From: Hevea brasiliensis
Lineage: Eukaryota; Streptophyta; Magnoliopsida; Malpighiales; Euphorbiaceae
DNA: 64,000 bases
Direction: 5' to 3'
NCBI RefSeq assembly: GCF_030052815.1
Contig: NC_079507.1
Coordinates: 58,903,119 to 58,967,118, forward strand
A program made the position numbers and the translations under genes. Positions within the stretch are counted from its first letter, which is position 1, and every line of letters starts with the position of its first letter. The notes under the pieces were generated by a model. That model had not been told where the DNA came from and searched no databases. It worked only from the letters and a program-made list of their open reading frames with translations. This document shows positions 33,004 to 45,366 of the stretch, piece by piece.

Positions 33004-35005
33004 TGATTACCTGACATAAAGAGTTGATTCACTTAGGCTTTTTTCATAACCCAAGCCTTGTAGATGATCATCAACTCGACTGTACTAAGCCCTTGGAGCC
33101 TGTTTTAAAACATACAGGGCTTTCTTTAATAGATACACTTTATCTTCATGTCCTTTTACTACAAAATCTTGAGGTTACTCCACGTATATCTCCTCCTGTA
33201 GAAAACCATTTAGAAAAGCAAACTTCACATCTAATTGAAAGATCCTCCAGCCTTTTTGAGCAGCAATGGCTAGTAAGAGTCTTATAGTGTCAAGTCTAGC
33301 AACTTAAGCAAAAGTTTCTGAGTAATTAACTCCAAAAATCTATGCGTACCCTTTGACAATAAGTCTTGCCTTGAATTTGTTGACAGAACCATTAGCATTC
33401 AATTTAGTTCTATAAACCCACTTCACACCAATGATTTTTCTATCTTGAGGCTTATCCATAAGCTGCAAGGTCTTGTTCTTCTCAATCATTGCAAGCTTTT
33501 CCTCCCTTGCAGCCAGCCACTTGGGGTCTGAAATAGCCTCCTCGAATCTATTAGGCTCTAAAATGGCCATGTTGCATCTCTTATATATTTCAAAAAGCAA
33601 CTTTGTACCTCTCACAGGCTGATCATCTATGTCTTCATTAGCATCCTGTAGATCATCGGGAATTTGCTTCTATTTACCTTCCTCCCAATTCCATTGTTCA
33701 TCTTCCATGAAAAACAAATCGCTCCTTATCAGGATCTTTCCTATATCTGGTTGGAAAATCCTATAAACTTTGGAGACTGTGCTATATCCAATGAAAACAC
33801 CTGGTTCAACCTTCTTATCTAACTTATCTCTTTTTAACTGTGGAATGTAAGAGAAACATAAGCAACCAAAAATTTTTAGATTTTTTAAGGAAGGTTTATA
33901 TCCATTCCATGCCTCGAAAGGTGTCTCGCCCTCTGCAACTCTTGTAGGCAACCTATATAGAAGAAAAATAGTTGTGTTGTTGCTTCTACCTAGAAATGCT
34001 TTGGAAGGCCCTTCTCATGCAACAAACACCTAGACATCTCCATTATTGTTCTGTTCTTCCTCTCACTAACCCCATTTTGTTGTGGAGTGTATGGGGCAGT
34101 GAGCTGGTGTTCAATTCTAACTTCTTCACAAAATCTATTAAATTGATTAGATGTGCACCCAGTACCATTGTCTGATCTCAACACTTGTATTCTACAACCA
34201 CTTTAATTTTCCACTAGGGCTTTAAACTTCCAAAACACTCTTGCTACTTTAGATTTGAACCTGAGAAAAAAAATCCAACACATTTTTGTCATATCATTAA
34301 TAAATACTATGTAGTATTTGCTGCCATTAAGAGATGTACTTTTCTATGGTCCACATAAGTCTGTATGAATTAGTTGGAGCTTCTTAGATGCTCTCCAGGT
34401 TGTCTTGGCAAAAGGTAGCCTTATTTGCTTGCCTAACTGACATGCCCTGCAACTTGGGAGCTCCTCCTCCAGAGATGGTACTCCCTGCACTAAATCATTC
34501 TTTTACATGTACAAGAGTGCCATGTGATGGAAGTGTCCAAGCCTCTTGTGCCAAACTTCTACTGCTATCACTTGGCTAGGATGTGCAACTTGTTTTTCCT
34601 CCATTGGATCAAATAAAAAACTCATGCCATTCATCTTGACATGAAAGACCTCTTGCCCCTTTGCTTTAAAAATAATACACTTCTTGGCCTCAAAGATGAC
34701 CTTGAAGCCACTCTCCAGTAATGGCCTACACTTCTCAGGAACATAAAGTACATTTAAGATAAGTTCAGTACCTGAGTGGCTTTCAATTGCTACTGTTCCT
34801 TTCCCTTTTACAGTAATATAGTCACCATTGCTAATTTTGACTTTTGAGGTTGCAATTCTGTCCAAGTCTCTAAAAAGTTCCTCATCATGATCATATGGTT
34901 TGTACAACCACTATCAATCAGCCAACTTTCACTTGAACTACTACTTACACAACAGATAGCTACAAACAAATGTTCTTCCTTGTTGATCTGCAATTTGAGC
35001 TTCAT
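33004..35005 (-). pseudogene. copia protease, integrase and first part of reverse transcriptase
   Basis: Reading leftward: the protease region has WLIDSGCTNHM (catalytic DSG). The GAG-pre-integrase segment has VWHKRLGHFHHMALL. The integrase core includes RSDNGTG and NGVSERKNRT (the second acidic residue and the glutamate of DDE), then PFEAWNGYKPSLKNLKIFGC. Reverse transcriptase begins near 33540 with PKWLAAREEKLAMI and IIGVKWVYRTKLN. It stops at 32960 within the HVDDLLV active-site motif, where the Athila element is inserted. Several frameshifts and stops break the frame. Confidence 0.85.
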
Positions 35006-35019
35006 TTGATTGTTGTGTT

Positions 35020-35939
35020 GCCTTTTCCTTACAAATGATCTCTACATGGCCAGGTTTTTGGCATTTTCTACATCTCATATCAGGTTTTCTCCAACACTTG
35101 AAGTGTGGATGGTTCCTTTTTCCACAATGCTAACAAGGTGGATATTTTCCCCTTTTATTGTTGTTGCTAGTGTTGCTATCACTTGTAGCAGCTTCAGTTA
35201 ATGTAGCATTGTTCTTCTTTCCTTTTTGTTTCTTACCTTTGCCTCCAGAGTTGAATTATTGCGTTGCTTGTAAAGCACCTTCAACAGCTCCTTCATCCCT
35301 CATTAGCCTTATTTGTTCCTGTGCCTGCAGGGCATTTAATAGCTCTACCAAGGTAATCCTTAATAGATCCTTTGCATTCTCTACAGATGCAATAGTACCT
35401 TTAAATTTCTCTAGTAAGGTAACAAGAATTTTTTGTACAATTCTATTGTCAGAAAGTTCAGGACCAAGTAGCCTTACTTTGTTTGCTAGACTTAAAAGCC
35501 TATCTGAGTACTCTTTGATATTCTCAGATTCCTTCATTCTTTATATCTCAAATTCCTTCATTCTTTATATCTCAAATTCTCTCGCCAAGTTTAGGACCTT
35601 CATGCCTCAAATCCTCTCATCTCCTTGATACTTTTCCTTGAGAAAATCCCATACTACCTTCACTAAGCCAAGTGTCATAATTCTAGAGAAGATGGTGGGA
35701 GACACTGCAGCATAAAGGCTGGCCTTGGCCTTAGACTTCCTAGTCTTCTTCTCCTTGTGATTTTTGATCTGAGCCATAGTAGGATTGCCTAGTAAAGGAG
35801 GAATTTCATAGTCTTCCCCCACTGCCTCCCAGCGATCACATGCATCCATGTAGGCTTCCATCATGATTGCCCAAACTTGATAATTTTCTCCATCAAACAC
35901 TGATGGAGCAATTGCTGAGAATGAGGTTTCTCCATCCAT
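35020..35939 (-). pseudogene. copia gag (UBN2-type) with zinc knuckle
   Basis: Starts MDGETSFSAIAPSVFDGENY at 35939, close to the primer-binding site, and runs through the tryptophan-rich capsid start (YQVWAIMMEAYM). A frameshift near 35600 moves it to another frame (LGPELSDNRIVQKILVTL). Near 35040-35090 on minus a CCHC knuckle, CRKCQKPGHVEIIC (CX2CX4HX4C), is readable. Gag forms the particle that packages the retrotransposon RNA. A short tandem duplication near 35540-35580 and stop codons make it non-functional. Confidence 0.8.
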
Positions 35940-36269
35940 CTTTTTGCAGTTTTTTTTTTAAATGGAGGTTCAGATATAGTGTTTGGGGTTCACTTAGTCA
36001 ATAAACTCATAAGCTACACACAAGTCCCTTAAGAACAAAAAGCTCTGACACCACTCTTATTGTATGCCAGCAAAAAAAAGAAGAATGACTTAAAAAGTCT
36101 GATACTTTCATTTAATCAAATGCTTGCTTAAATACAAGTGCAAATGTAACTGAATTACGAAAAAATTGCTAAAAACTAGCTAAACTTGTCCACTAATAAC
36201 AGAAAAAATGCCAACAGCTACATTAAAAATAGAATAACAAGCTGAAACTAAAAGCTTATAAACTTGATC

Positions 36270-36748
36270 GGATAAATTTTGATAGCTGTCTCTGAACTTA
36301 TCTAGTTATAACATTACAGTATCTCAACTTAAAAATGTAACATAAAACCCCATCAACTTTCAAATTTTGAGCAGTAAAATCTATCTAATCTCTAATTACC
36401 AGTTTTTCAATTAGACGCTGACCTAAACAGTTCAACCATGGATCTTAGTCAATATTTTTCTTTTCTCTCTCAAGTCATGTGTAAATTGAATCCTTATTCT
36501 CTTTATAGACAGAATAATTTTTTATGCATAAAGATAATAATTTTTCACTTTGCATAAGAGAAGAGAGAGAAATGCTGACTAAGCGCCATACGGGAGCCAT
36601 TCACATCAGTTTATGACTAAAAAATTAGTAATTAAAAGTCAGAGGGTTACTGTGTAAAATTTAAAAGTTTAGGAAGTTTTATGTTAAAAGTTAAAAGATT
36701 ATAGTGTTATAAGTATATAAATTCAGGGACAGTTGTTGAAATTTATCC
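36270..36748. mobile_element. Mutator-type MITE inside a copia LTR
   Basis: A 479-bp insertion in the right copia LTR, absent from the left LTR. Terminal inverted repeats of about 30 bp begin GGATAAATTT at both ends. Flanks are a perfect 10-bp repeat, AAACTTGATC (36260-36269, 36749-36758); the left copia LTR has the empty-site sequence once (AAACTTGTTC). Target duplications of 9-11 bp are typical of Mutator-like transposons. No ORF. Confidence 0.9.
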
Positions 36749-37772
36749 AAACTTGATCTTCTCCTATGATTTTGGTAACAAACAATGCTAGAATCTCCAT
36801 TCTTATTAATGGTTCTCCAAGTGAGGAAATTCTAATGAAAAATGGCTTGAGTCAAGGAGATGCACTATCTCCTTTTTTGCTCAATATTGCCGTCAAACCT
36901 CTTAGCTTAATGATCGAAGAAGCTTGTTCTTTGGGCTGGCTTGAAGGTGCTTTTGTTAGTGAGAGTAAGCTGTCAATTTCTCATCAATAATTTGCTGATG
37001 ACACTCTTTTTCTGCCCACCTTCACTTGATTACATTACTATCATTTCTAGAATTCTTTGGTGCTATGCTATGTTAGGCTTGAGAGTAAATTTTCACAAAA
37101 GCGCCATTAATGGAGTTAATGTAGAAGATGAACTATTAATCTCTGCTGCTTTACTCGCTTGTTGTAAAATTGGGAATCTTCCTTTTCGCTACCTTGGGCT
37201 TCCTCTTGGTGCTAATCCGAAAAGAGCATCCACTTCGCTTCCTATTGTTAGGAAAATTAAAGACAGATTGGCATTCTGGAAAGGAAAATTTCTCTCAGCT
37301 GTAGATCATCTTACTCTCATCAAATCATGCCTATCTAATCTTACTATATGCCACTTATCAATTTTCAAGATTCCTAAGTGCATAGCTACAAAAATTTAGA
37401 GACTTGTAAAGCATTTTTTTTAGTCGGGTGGTCGTGTTAAAAAAATCCATTTGATAAATTGGGATGTTATTATGTGACCAAAAAGGTTGGGAGGTTTGGG
37501 AATTCACAATATTATTCTTCATAATCAAGCCTTGCTTTTTAAATGGCTCTAGAGGCTGCAAAGAAAGCCAGATTCTTAATGGGCTATCGTACTTAGAGCA
37601 AGGTATTCCTTTCAGGTTGATAACAGTCTTCTTCTTACCTCTAGTACACAAATTTCCTCCATTTGGAGGGACATACAGAGGTCCTCTCTCATCAATGTCA
37701 ATGGTTTTTCCATTATGAACCATATTTGCTTCACTTTTGGTAATAGGAAACGGTGAAGTTTTGGCATCATAA

Positions 37773-39080
37773 GTGGGGTCTGACTTGGCACTAAAATTTT
37801 CCTTTCTGAGACTTTATAATATTTCTTACAAGAAAGATGGTACTGTTTTTGAGCTTAGGGAATGGAAAAATGGTTTTTCGGAATGGAATTTCACTTGGAG
37901 GCGTAATCTTTTCTCTTGGGAATTAAATCTTTTGGCTCAACTTCTTTCTGTCCTAAATTATATTCAGCTCTGTCCTTCAAGGGAAGACAAATTGGTTTGG
38001 AAGCCCATGTCAAATGGCAATTTCACTTTTGGATCTTTATATAAGTGTCTCATCAAAAACTCTTTTGAAGTGCCTTCATCCCATGGTTTAATTTGGTTGG
38101 GCCTTGCCCCTCCAAAAGCTGAGATCTTAATTTGGCTTGCTTACCATGGCAGACTATGCACAAGGGCTTGGCTTAATTCAATTCGAGTTCTGGACCTTGC
38201 TCAGAATTTATGTCCTTTTTGCTCAGTGGATCCCAAAACTATAACCCACCTTTTTCTTAGCTGCTCTTTTTCATGGCTAGTTTGGTCCTGGTTCATGGAT
38301 TGGTGTGATTTAAAGTTTTGCATACCAAATTCATTTGCTTCCTTTTTCATTCAGTGGAAATGCCTCTCATATGGAAAACTTCAATCAAAATTCTGGTGTA
38401 CTTTATTTTTTGCCATATCTTGGTCAATTTGGCTCACAAGGAATGAAAGGATATTTAACAATAAAGAGATTCCAATATCATCTCTTTATGCCCTCATACT
38501 TTTTCGAGTTGCCATTTGGAGGAAGGCAAGTGATCCAAATTTTCCTTTCTCTGGAAATGACCTGTTAATCTCCTCATCTTCGGTTCGTTCTTGGACCAAC
38601 AATGGTAGTTCCAAGTCTCTTGTTTCATGGAACGCTCCACCACCAAACGACTTGAAATGGAATGTAGATGGGTCTTCAAGAGGTAAACCAGGTGCAAGTG
38701 CAATTGGAGGTGTCTTAAGATATTTCCTAAGCCATTTTGTCTGTATTTTCTTTTGCCCAATTGGTATTGATGAGAGCAATTCTGCAGAACTAAAAGCAAT
38801 TGAGTGAGCACTCTCCCTGCTGGTCTCAAAACCTTCCTTACTGCATAATACTGAGTCCGTTTTCCTTGAATCAGATTCACAAAACGCTCTATCTTGGGTG
38901 AAGAATCCTAACTCAGCTCCATGGCGTCTGTCATATATCATTAATTCTGTTCTTGTTAATCAACAACTGCTTCCTTCTATTGATTTCAACTTTATTCTGC
39001 GAGAGGCAAACTTTGTTGCAGACTGCTTAGCAAAACAGGGGATTTCAAGAATAGCAAATTTTATTGCTTTTTTCTGATAT
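37773..39080 (+). pseudogene. LINE zinc-binding and RNase H domains (C-terminal pol)
   Basis: Open from 37773 to 38807 (344 codons), then continuing in frame beyond a TGA to about 39080. Early residues form the reverse-transcriptase zinc-binding region, followed by a cysteine pair and the LFLSCSF segment. The RNase H starts at WNVDGSSRGKPG with the first catalytic aspartate, has the NSAELKAIE glutamate, then LESDSQNA, and ends ANFVADCLAKQG. RNase H removes the RNA strand during reverse transcription. Upstream pol (36781-37770) is frameshifted. Confidence 0.8.
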
Positions 39081-39441
39081 TGACTTTGGCATATCTAGTT
39101 TATCTCCACTTAGCTGTTGTTGCTTAACCTTCATGAAGTTGTTGTTGCTGTTATAGATTGTCTTTGGCACTTCTGTTGTTCTCTTTTGCAACCTTTTGTC
39201 TTTGATGTTTGGGTATTACTTTTGTTCTATGGTTGTTAGTTTTTTTTGTTTTAGATCAGTTCTTAGTTTTGTATTGTTTTCTAGGTATTTTCACTTAGTA
39301 TGAACGTCGTAAGTCGGGTGTATTTGGTTCAATCTGTTGATCGGGGTTAGTCGGATGTTCTCATATTAAGTTTTTCCTAATTTATTTTCCTATTAATAAA
39401 GTGAATTGCTTATCAAAAATGAAAAAAGTGATAAACAACTT

Positions 39442-41554
39442 GCCACTGGTAACTCTGATAATACTTAACCAGATATTTGTCAAAGGTAAATCAAAACGCT
39501 ATGCAAGGAAAAGAACAGAAAAGGATAGACTCAATACAATCTAGTTGGATTATGCTATATGGGTCATTTTCTTCCATTCCAATTGGTTTAAGGTTACATC
39601 TACATAAAAATCTGGGGTTGCTAAAACCCCTTTTGTTGCTTTGTTCCATACAAGTCTAGGGTAACCCTTGGTCTTCTTCAATCCTGCTTAACTTCCGTAC
39701 CAAAATCAATCCCAACACCTCTTTGCATCCAAGGGTAAACAAGCCAAAATCATCTCAGTCACCCCTTTATTCGACTTGTCCTCAATGATTAGGTTGCTAC
39801 TTCTATCTTGCTGCAAACATACTCATTTCTCATACGGTCTTTTCTTGTAATCTCATATATTCATTTTAGCAGTGTTCATATTTTGTAGACGTATTCTTTG
39901 TTCACCATTTAACACTCGTTGCCATATGAATCAAACAGAATTCTCACACTAATTTTTTAGGTTGGGATTCTGCAAATGAATTCTCACACTTTTCGTTTCA
40001 CATTTTTTGTTTCTATTCAGAAGAGGCGGAGGATGAGGATGAAGAGGAATCGTGCAAAGAAAGAGTAGTGAGACGATGTCGTTTGGAAGAAGGAGAGTTG
40101 TTAGTTACAGAAAAAGTACAACTGGGTGTGTTAAAAGACCATTTACATGGTGGTAGTGAAGCGGAAACCATCATTGGACTTTGAGCTTCACTCTCTAGAA
40201 TTCCTTCCTGGCAAATTTCTTCATTCGGTATCAATCTCTGCTGACTCCACAGCATCAGACAGCACTTATTATTGGACAAAATCGTCGTGGTTTTATCCAG
40301 TGACTTAAATATTAGGACATCCGCGTCTCCATCTTCACGTAATTGGCCGGGATTACCATTTGTATTTGGGCCATATTGCTTCCTCTTGACTCTTGTCCAA
40401 TACGACAATTCTTCCATTCCAACCAAGGCTAGCCCTGCAAACGGAACTGATTTTTATGGAAGTAAAAGCAGGTGATAGAATCGTTTAGTGATCTTAGATG
40501 CCTCAGGTTCATTAATTGGAGTCCCTCAGGCTCAGCAACGCTGGGCAGATGATAGTCATCACTCATTGCCTAATTCTGATGAATCGTACATGTCATTTCT
40601 AACCATACTTCACTTATTCATCTCATAGTCAAACTCTCACATGAATGTGATGAAGAAATTTAGAGTACTAGTACATGACTTCTTGATCTTTACACCGACT
40701 CTGTACTTTGCCATGCCAAAATCTATTTTCTCTTATTTTAACTAAAAGTTGTAACTGTATAATTAAAAGTTAAAATTTTAATTTTTCAACTTTTGATTCT
40801 TCAATCGTTAGCTATTGATTATAAATATTTAATTGGTCACCACTGATCATCAACCGCTAATCGTAATTACTGAATCAAATGCATAAAAAAAAAAATTCCA
40901 CGTCTTGATTCTGTTTAATTAAATCTGTCTTTTTCACTCATTGATTTTTACTCAGTCATGGCAATCGAGTTACACAGGATTCCATTTCATTATAATTCCT
41001 CGATTTCACTAAGAAAAACCAACAGCAAGTGATGGAAAATTCATTGCGGGTAGTTCAAAACATTTAAACGCTGGTCACAGTTGGAGAATCTAATTGCTCA
41101 GCCCCACTCTGTACTTCTCTTGCTTCTGAATTCTCATTTCATTGGCACTGAGAGGAGCCCATAAAATTATTTCACTCGTGCCACTGATTTATTTTCCATA
41201 ACCACCAACCCAAGCGAACAACTCTATTTCTACAAGATGTCTCTATTATGGCCAGTTGGCCACATTTAGATGGCCTTGAAAAATGAAAATGAAATCAGGA
41301 AGTTGAAAAAGGAATTTGAATCTCATGGAATTGAAATTAAATTACAGGAAGAATTCAAGAACGGTGTATTGGTTAATGCTCCTGGGGCAGTATATGAATG
41401 CTAGCTCTGAGATGAATTCCATAGAAGATGAAGAAAATACATGCAAATGTGGGGTCACTGCGACAGCCATCTATTCCGGCTTTAAAGACCCAGCTAGCTA
41501 GGGTGTGTGCTGCGAGGTGGATGCTTGTTTGGAGTAAAATAAAAGGTGAATAGG

Positions 41555-41556
<2 letters not shown>
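39442..41556. other. Spacer with unassigned open frames
   Basis: Upstream side of the EamA pseudogene. At 40013-40447 the minus strand is open, follows an acceptor-like CCGTTTGCAG|GG, and encodes MEELSYWTRVKRKQYGPN near its start and a serine run at its end. On plus the same stretch gives an acidic EEAEDEDEEE. I recognise neither. At 41316-41501 a 61-codon frame is also unrecognised. This could hold further decayed exons of the EamA gene or another gene remnant. Confidence 0.35.

Positions 41557-41597
<41 letters not shown>
41557..41597. repeat. (AT)n microsatellite
   Basis: Uninterrupted AT dinucleotide run of about 41 bp. Confidence 0.95.
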
Positions 41598-41598
<1 letters not shown>

Positions 41599-41734
41599 CC
41601 CTAAATCTTTGGGTCAGGTGATAACAAAATTGAATAGGGAATGCAGTACGCCCTAGATTTTAAATTTTCACAGCAAAAGAGATTGTTAAAACAGTAAAAA
41701 GAATTATTTATAACGCCCTCATGAAAAATATGAA

Positions 41735-42140
41735 ATAATACATGAAGGAACTGCTCCATACACTCCCAAACAAAATAGATTCTTAGAAAGAAAAAACTAG
41801 AATTTTAGTGGATATGGTAAATGCCATGATTCTTTATGCAAAAATGCAATTTAGTTTGCGAGGTGAGGCATTATATTGACAGCTTGTCATGTTCATAATC
41901 ATATACCTTCTAAGAAATTAAAAGCTTCTCCATATGAGTGCTGAAAAGCAAGAAAACCATATCTGAGTTATCTCAGAGTTTGGGGCTATCTAGCTTTTTT
42001 ATAAAGTGTCTAATCATAAGAGAACAAAACTGGGACCAAGAGTTTTGAAAACTGTTTTCATGGGTTTTGCAGAAAATTCCAAAGCTTACAGACTATTGGA
42101 TTCTAATGTAATAACAGAATCAAGAGATATTGAAAGTTCG
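41735..42140 (+). pseudogene. copia integrase remnant
   Basis: Although full of stops, the plus strand reads HEGTAPYTPKQNRFLERKN (the integrase region with the DDE glutamate). In shifting frames it then gives residues corresponding to MVNAMILYAK, CHVHNHIP, KASPYECWKA and GYLAFYKV, ending VFMGFAENSKAYRLLDSN. This is the order of the copia integrase C-terminal half. It is an isolated, old fragment with no LTRs found nearby and is unrelated in sequence detail to the copia at 17.7-36.8 kb. Confidence 0.75.
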
Positions 42141-43390
42141 TTATTTCTTAAAGATGAGATTAGACATACAAGGTAGTTATTTTATTCATAACTTCTTGCC
42201 CAAATCCTTGTATCTCTTTAGAAACATTGTTTACCAAAGTATATAAATCCCTTATAAATTTTTCATGGAATGCAAAATTATTCTAATTATCCTATTACAG
42301 TAAAATAACTTCAAATTCATCCTTGAAAGTCTCTAAAATTTGATGTATATAGGCTTTGAAAGATTGTTGTATCCTAAACGTATATTAATATTTATTTTAT
42401 TGATAAACTCAATAAAATGTGAGATTTAAAGCCTACAACTCTATGATATTCCTAACATGATACTCATTGAATGATTGATATATAAATTTTTTTTAAAAAA
42501 AAAAAAAACAAAAGAAAAGGCAAGGAATGGGCAATATTTATATATTTATTAATTTTTCCTCTAAGTGAATTGTAAACATTTTTTTTGACATTATTTAAAT
42601 TAGATATATAATAAAACAAAAACCACAAAATGTCTAGTTCAAAATTTTTTAATTTTATTTTTAGAAATAAAAATTTAAAAAAAGGAGTGTTTTCACATTG
42701 AAAAATAAACACTCAATCAATAAATAATTAATTTTTTAACTAAATTATTAATTCAATTAGAAAATTTTATCCTACATAATTATTTACTTATTTATTTCTT
42801 CATTTAGCCAATACACATGCAGTCAACAAGTAGAATCCATTCTTCCATAAAATATAAAATCAACACTCGACACTTAGCTTGACTGCCTCATTTTTCTTTC
42901 TCAAATTGTAATAATAATTTTTCTTTTTGTTAACTTGTAAGTAGGTAGGCGCATTTGCTAAGCTTTTTCATTAGCACATTCACATCTTTCTCTTCGCTAT
43001 GAAATATAAACATTCTCATCAAACAAAAATAATTTGAAAAGGAAAAAAAAATCCCAAATTAAAAGATTTGAGACCAAATTCCATTATTAAAATACACTAA
43101 TATACATAAACATATAGAGTTGAGTTTGCGTGGATCCAATCCACTTTGATTAACATTAATAGGACCTCTTAAATATGGTTGATATAATACATATAAATAT
43201 TTAGCATTTACAAAAGGGGATGCCATTGTGGGTCCTTTGATAATGATCAGCTCTTCCAAATTGTTGATAAAAATGATGATCATATAATGCAAAGAATTAG
43301 ATGTATGCATGTATATATGCAATAGCTAGCTTTAGCTATATTCTTTGGTGTGTGGAAGCAAAAAACAGGGTTTTATTTATGGAAGTTGAC

Positions 43391-43436
<46 letters not shown>

Positions 43437-44842
43437 TAGTTGCACTCTCATCACAGCCCTCTTCAACTCTCACATTTAAATGCTCTTATCTCTCTATTAA
43501 TGACCGCCCAAGCAAACATTCATTTCATGGGGAAAATTAAAACTTTCTCTCTATCCTTTAGTTATTTTTTGAACAAATAAATATTTTTTAATTAATTACT
43601 TCTTCTTCACTTCCACGCAGAATCTTTTGAACTCATCAAAACTTACATTAGAAGAAACTATCTTCCATTTCTCCAGCCTTCTCATGTGTTTTCTTTTAGA
43701 CAAAACGTAATTCCAAGGAAGTTTCTACAGCTTCTTATAATAGCTCTCACCTTGGAGCATGAACATCGCTTTCTCCATAGTTGACATTGAGACAACAAAT
43801 AATATTATTATATACAAAGAGAAAGGGGTATTGTTGTCGTTTAAGGAAAATGGCAAGGGTAATGTTGTCAGAGATGGTGTGCTATGTATCAGAAAATGGA
43901 GTGCCCCCAATGGATTATGATCACTGCCGCATGCATGCAATCCGTTGTTCTCTGAAGTAATAAATTAGGCCACAAGATTTCGTACAAATAAAATATAAAT
44001 ATTATATATGTACAGAGTCCCAAGCCCTTGAGAAAGCGTGTAGGCCCAGCAAAGACAGGCATCCTCTTTGAGAAAAATGGACGCATTTAAGTCAAAAACA
44101 GATGAGTCTTCTAGGAATAATCAATCAAATGAATCCCTCGCCTCCATTGCCCAATTATTGTCCCTTACCCTCCGAGGACATTTGCATGATTCATGATCAT
44201 ATATATATTCACCGTCCATCTTTTGGTATAGAGTTGTGCTAGGCTGCAAGCTGATGAGGTTTGCCTGGGTGGTTGAAAATTATAGGGTTTATGGTACAAG
44301 ATTTATGTTAACGATGAAGATGGCAATTTATAAAAATTAAGTGGTCTGTGATGTATAGTCAGTTAATTTCCCAATTAGAAAAAATAAATTAACAAAGTAG
44401 GAATTAAATTGGAACAAATTATGATAAGCAATTTCCATGCAAATAATGCCTCAATTTCACCGCGTTCAACTTTTTGCTTTGCCTTTTTGGTATTTATTAT
44501 TGATAATCTGAGTTGACAAATAAATTAAGTGCAAGGATTTGGAATCTGGGGGCTCATCAGTCTCCACCTTAAATATTTGATGAAGAAAAAGGAAATTAAC
44601 TTTTAACCAAGGAAGAACCATACAATTAAGTAGAATTTATAACCCAAAAAATAACAATATATGATAAGTAGAGAATAGCCCAATATTATTGCATGAAGAA
44701 TGCAAGCAAGGTATAGTAATCAAGTTCCATATTGTCTAGCTAGGAATAGAATAGAATGGACACAAATGAACTACATGATAAACCAATTTTCTGGGTGCAT
44801 TTCCTGAATTTAGGTGGTCTCATCTAAGGCAAAATTAAAGCT

Positions 44843-44875
<33 letters not shown>

Positions 44876-45366
44876 GGAGGAGGAGAAGAGGAGGAGAAGG
44901 GGAAGTAATTATATATTAATTAAGGAAAAAAGTAACAAGAGAAAAGAAATTCAAAGTTGAAGGGCAGTATGTGGTAGAAGTGGCAAAGTAGATGAATAAC
45001 AGTAACTACAGCAATTAAATTCGAGCAATATAGCAGAAAGGTACAGCAGAGGAAAACACTGCAAACGAGACAAGAGCATCAACACTAGCCCTCTCTGCTT
45101 AGCCTTTTTCCTTCTCTAATTCTCACGCCATTGCTATACAATACTGCCCCATAACCTCATTAAACATGACTGAAAAGGCTAAAGCCAATGCTCTCTTCTC
45201 TCTCTCTCTCTCTCTCTCTCTAATAATCAAAACGAAGCAATAGAGCAAAAAGCAGATAGCAGAAAATAAAATATCTTACGGTTGTTTAATTTTCTCACTT
45301 ATGAGAATTCTTCTTCTAGCATCAAACATTATAATAGCTAGCATATTGTTTTTGACTCTCGCCTAG
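42141..45366. other. AT-rich spacer with microsatellites
   Basis: No gene supported. Contains a (GA)n run at 43393-43432, a GAA/GGA-rich tract at 44843-44905 and a (CT)n run at 45191-45222, the last about 150 bp downstream of the CLE gene stop. Open frames on both strands are short and low in complexity. Confidence 0.5.

Larger units (their letters stand above)
17740..36780 (-). mobile_element. Ty1/copia element, minus strand, split by an Athila element
   Basis: The LTRs are 17740-17978 (239 bp) and 36058-36780, which is 239 bp plus a MITE. Ends are TGTTG...TAACA, the right copy starting TATTG. A primer-binding site complementary to tRNA-Met, TGGTGTCAGAGC on minus, adjoins the right (5') LTR at 36042-36053. 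Coding order on minus is gag, protease, integrase, reverse transcriptase, RNase H, as in copia. The two LTRs differ at about 16 of 239 positions by eye, so it is clearly older than the element within it. No clean 5-bp target duplication was found: TCTCT on the left, AACAA on the right. Confidence 0.9.
17565..39425 (+). mobile_element. L1-type LINE, 5'-truncated, split by a copia element
   Basis: The target duplication AAGTGATAAACAACTT is present on both sides (17549-17564 and 39426-39441). The 5' part (17565-17739) starts within the reverse transcriptase, with FKIDFEKAFDSVRWDHL. The rest lies at 36781-39425, beyond the inserted copia element. It has reverse-transcriptase motifs NGLSQGDALSPFL and FADD, then the zinc-binding region with CPFCSVD...THLFLSC, and a C-terminal RNase H (WNVDGSSRGKPGA, ESNSAELKAIE, ANFVADCLAKQG). 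A 3' UTR ends in an A-rich tail abutting the duplication. Several stops and frameshifts break the reading frame. The RNase H after the reverse transcriptase is typical of a plant L1 lineage. The element is dead: endonuclease and ORF1 are missing through 5' truncation. Confidence 0.92.

Noticed and set aside
17735..36785. A 5-bp target duplication for the copia element
   Set aside because: TCTCT on the left and AACAA on the right do not match; the flanks have probably mutated or been rearranged, so no TSD is claimed.
38486..38941. Minus-strand frames overlapping the LINE RNase H
   Set aside because: Antisense shadows of a clear plus-strand RNase H domain.
43301..43540. Frame with a run of alternating Arg-Glu
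   Set aside because: Caused by the (GA)n microsatellite.
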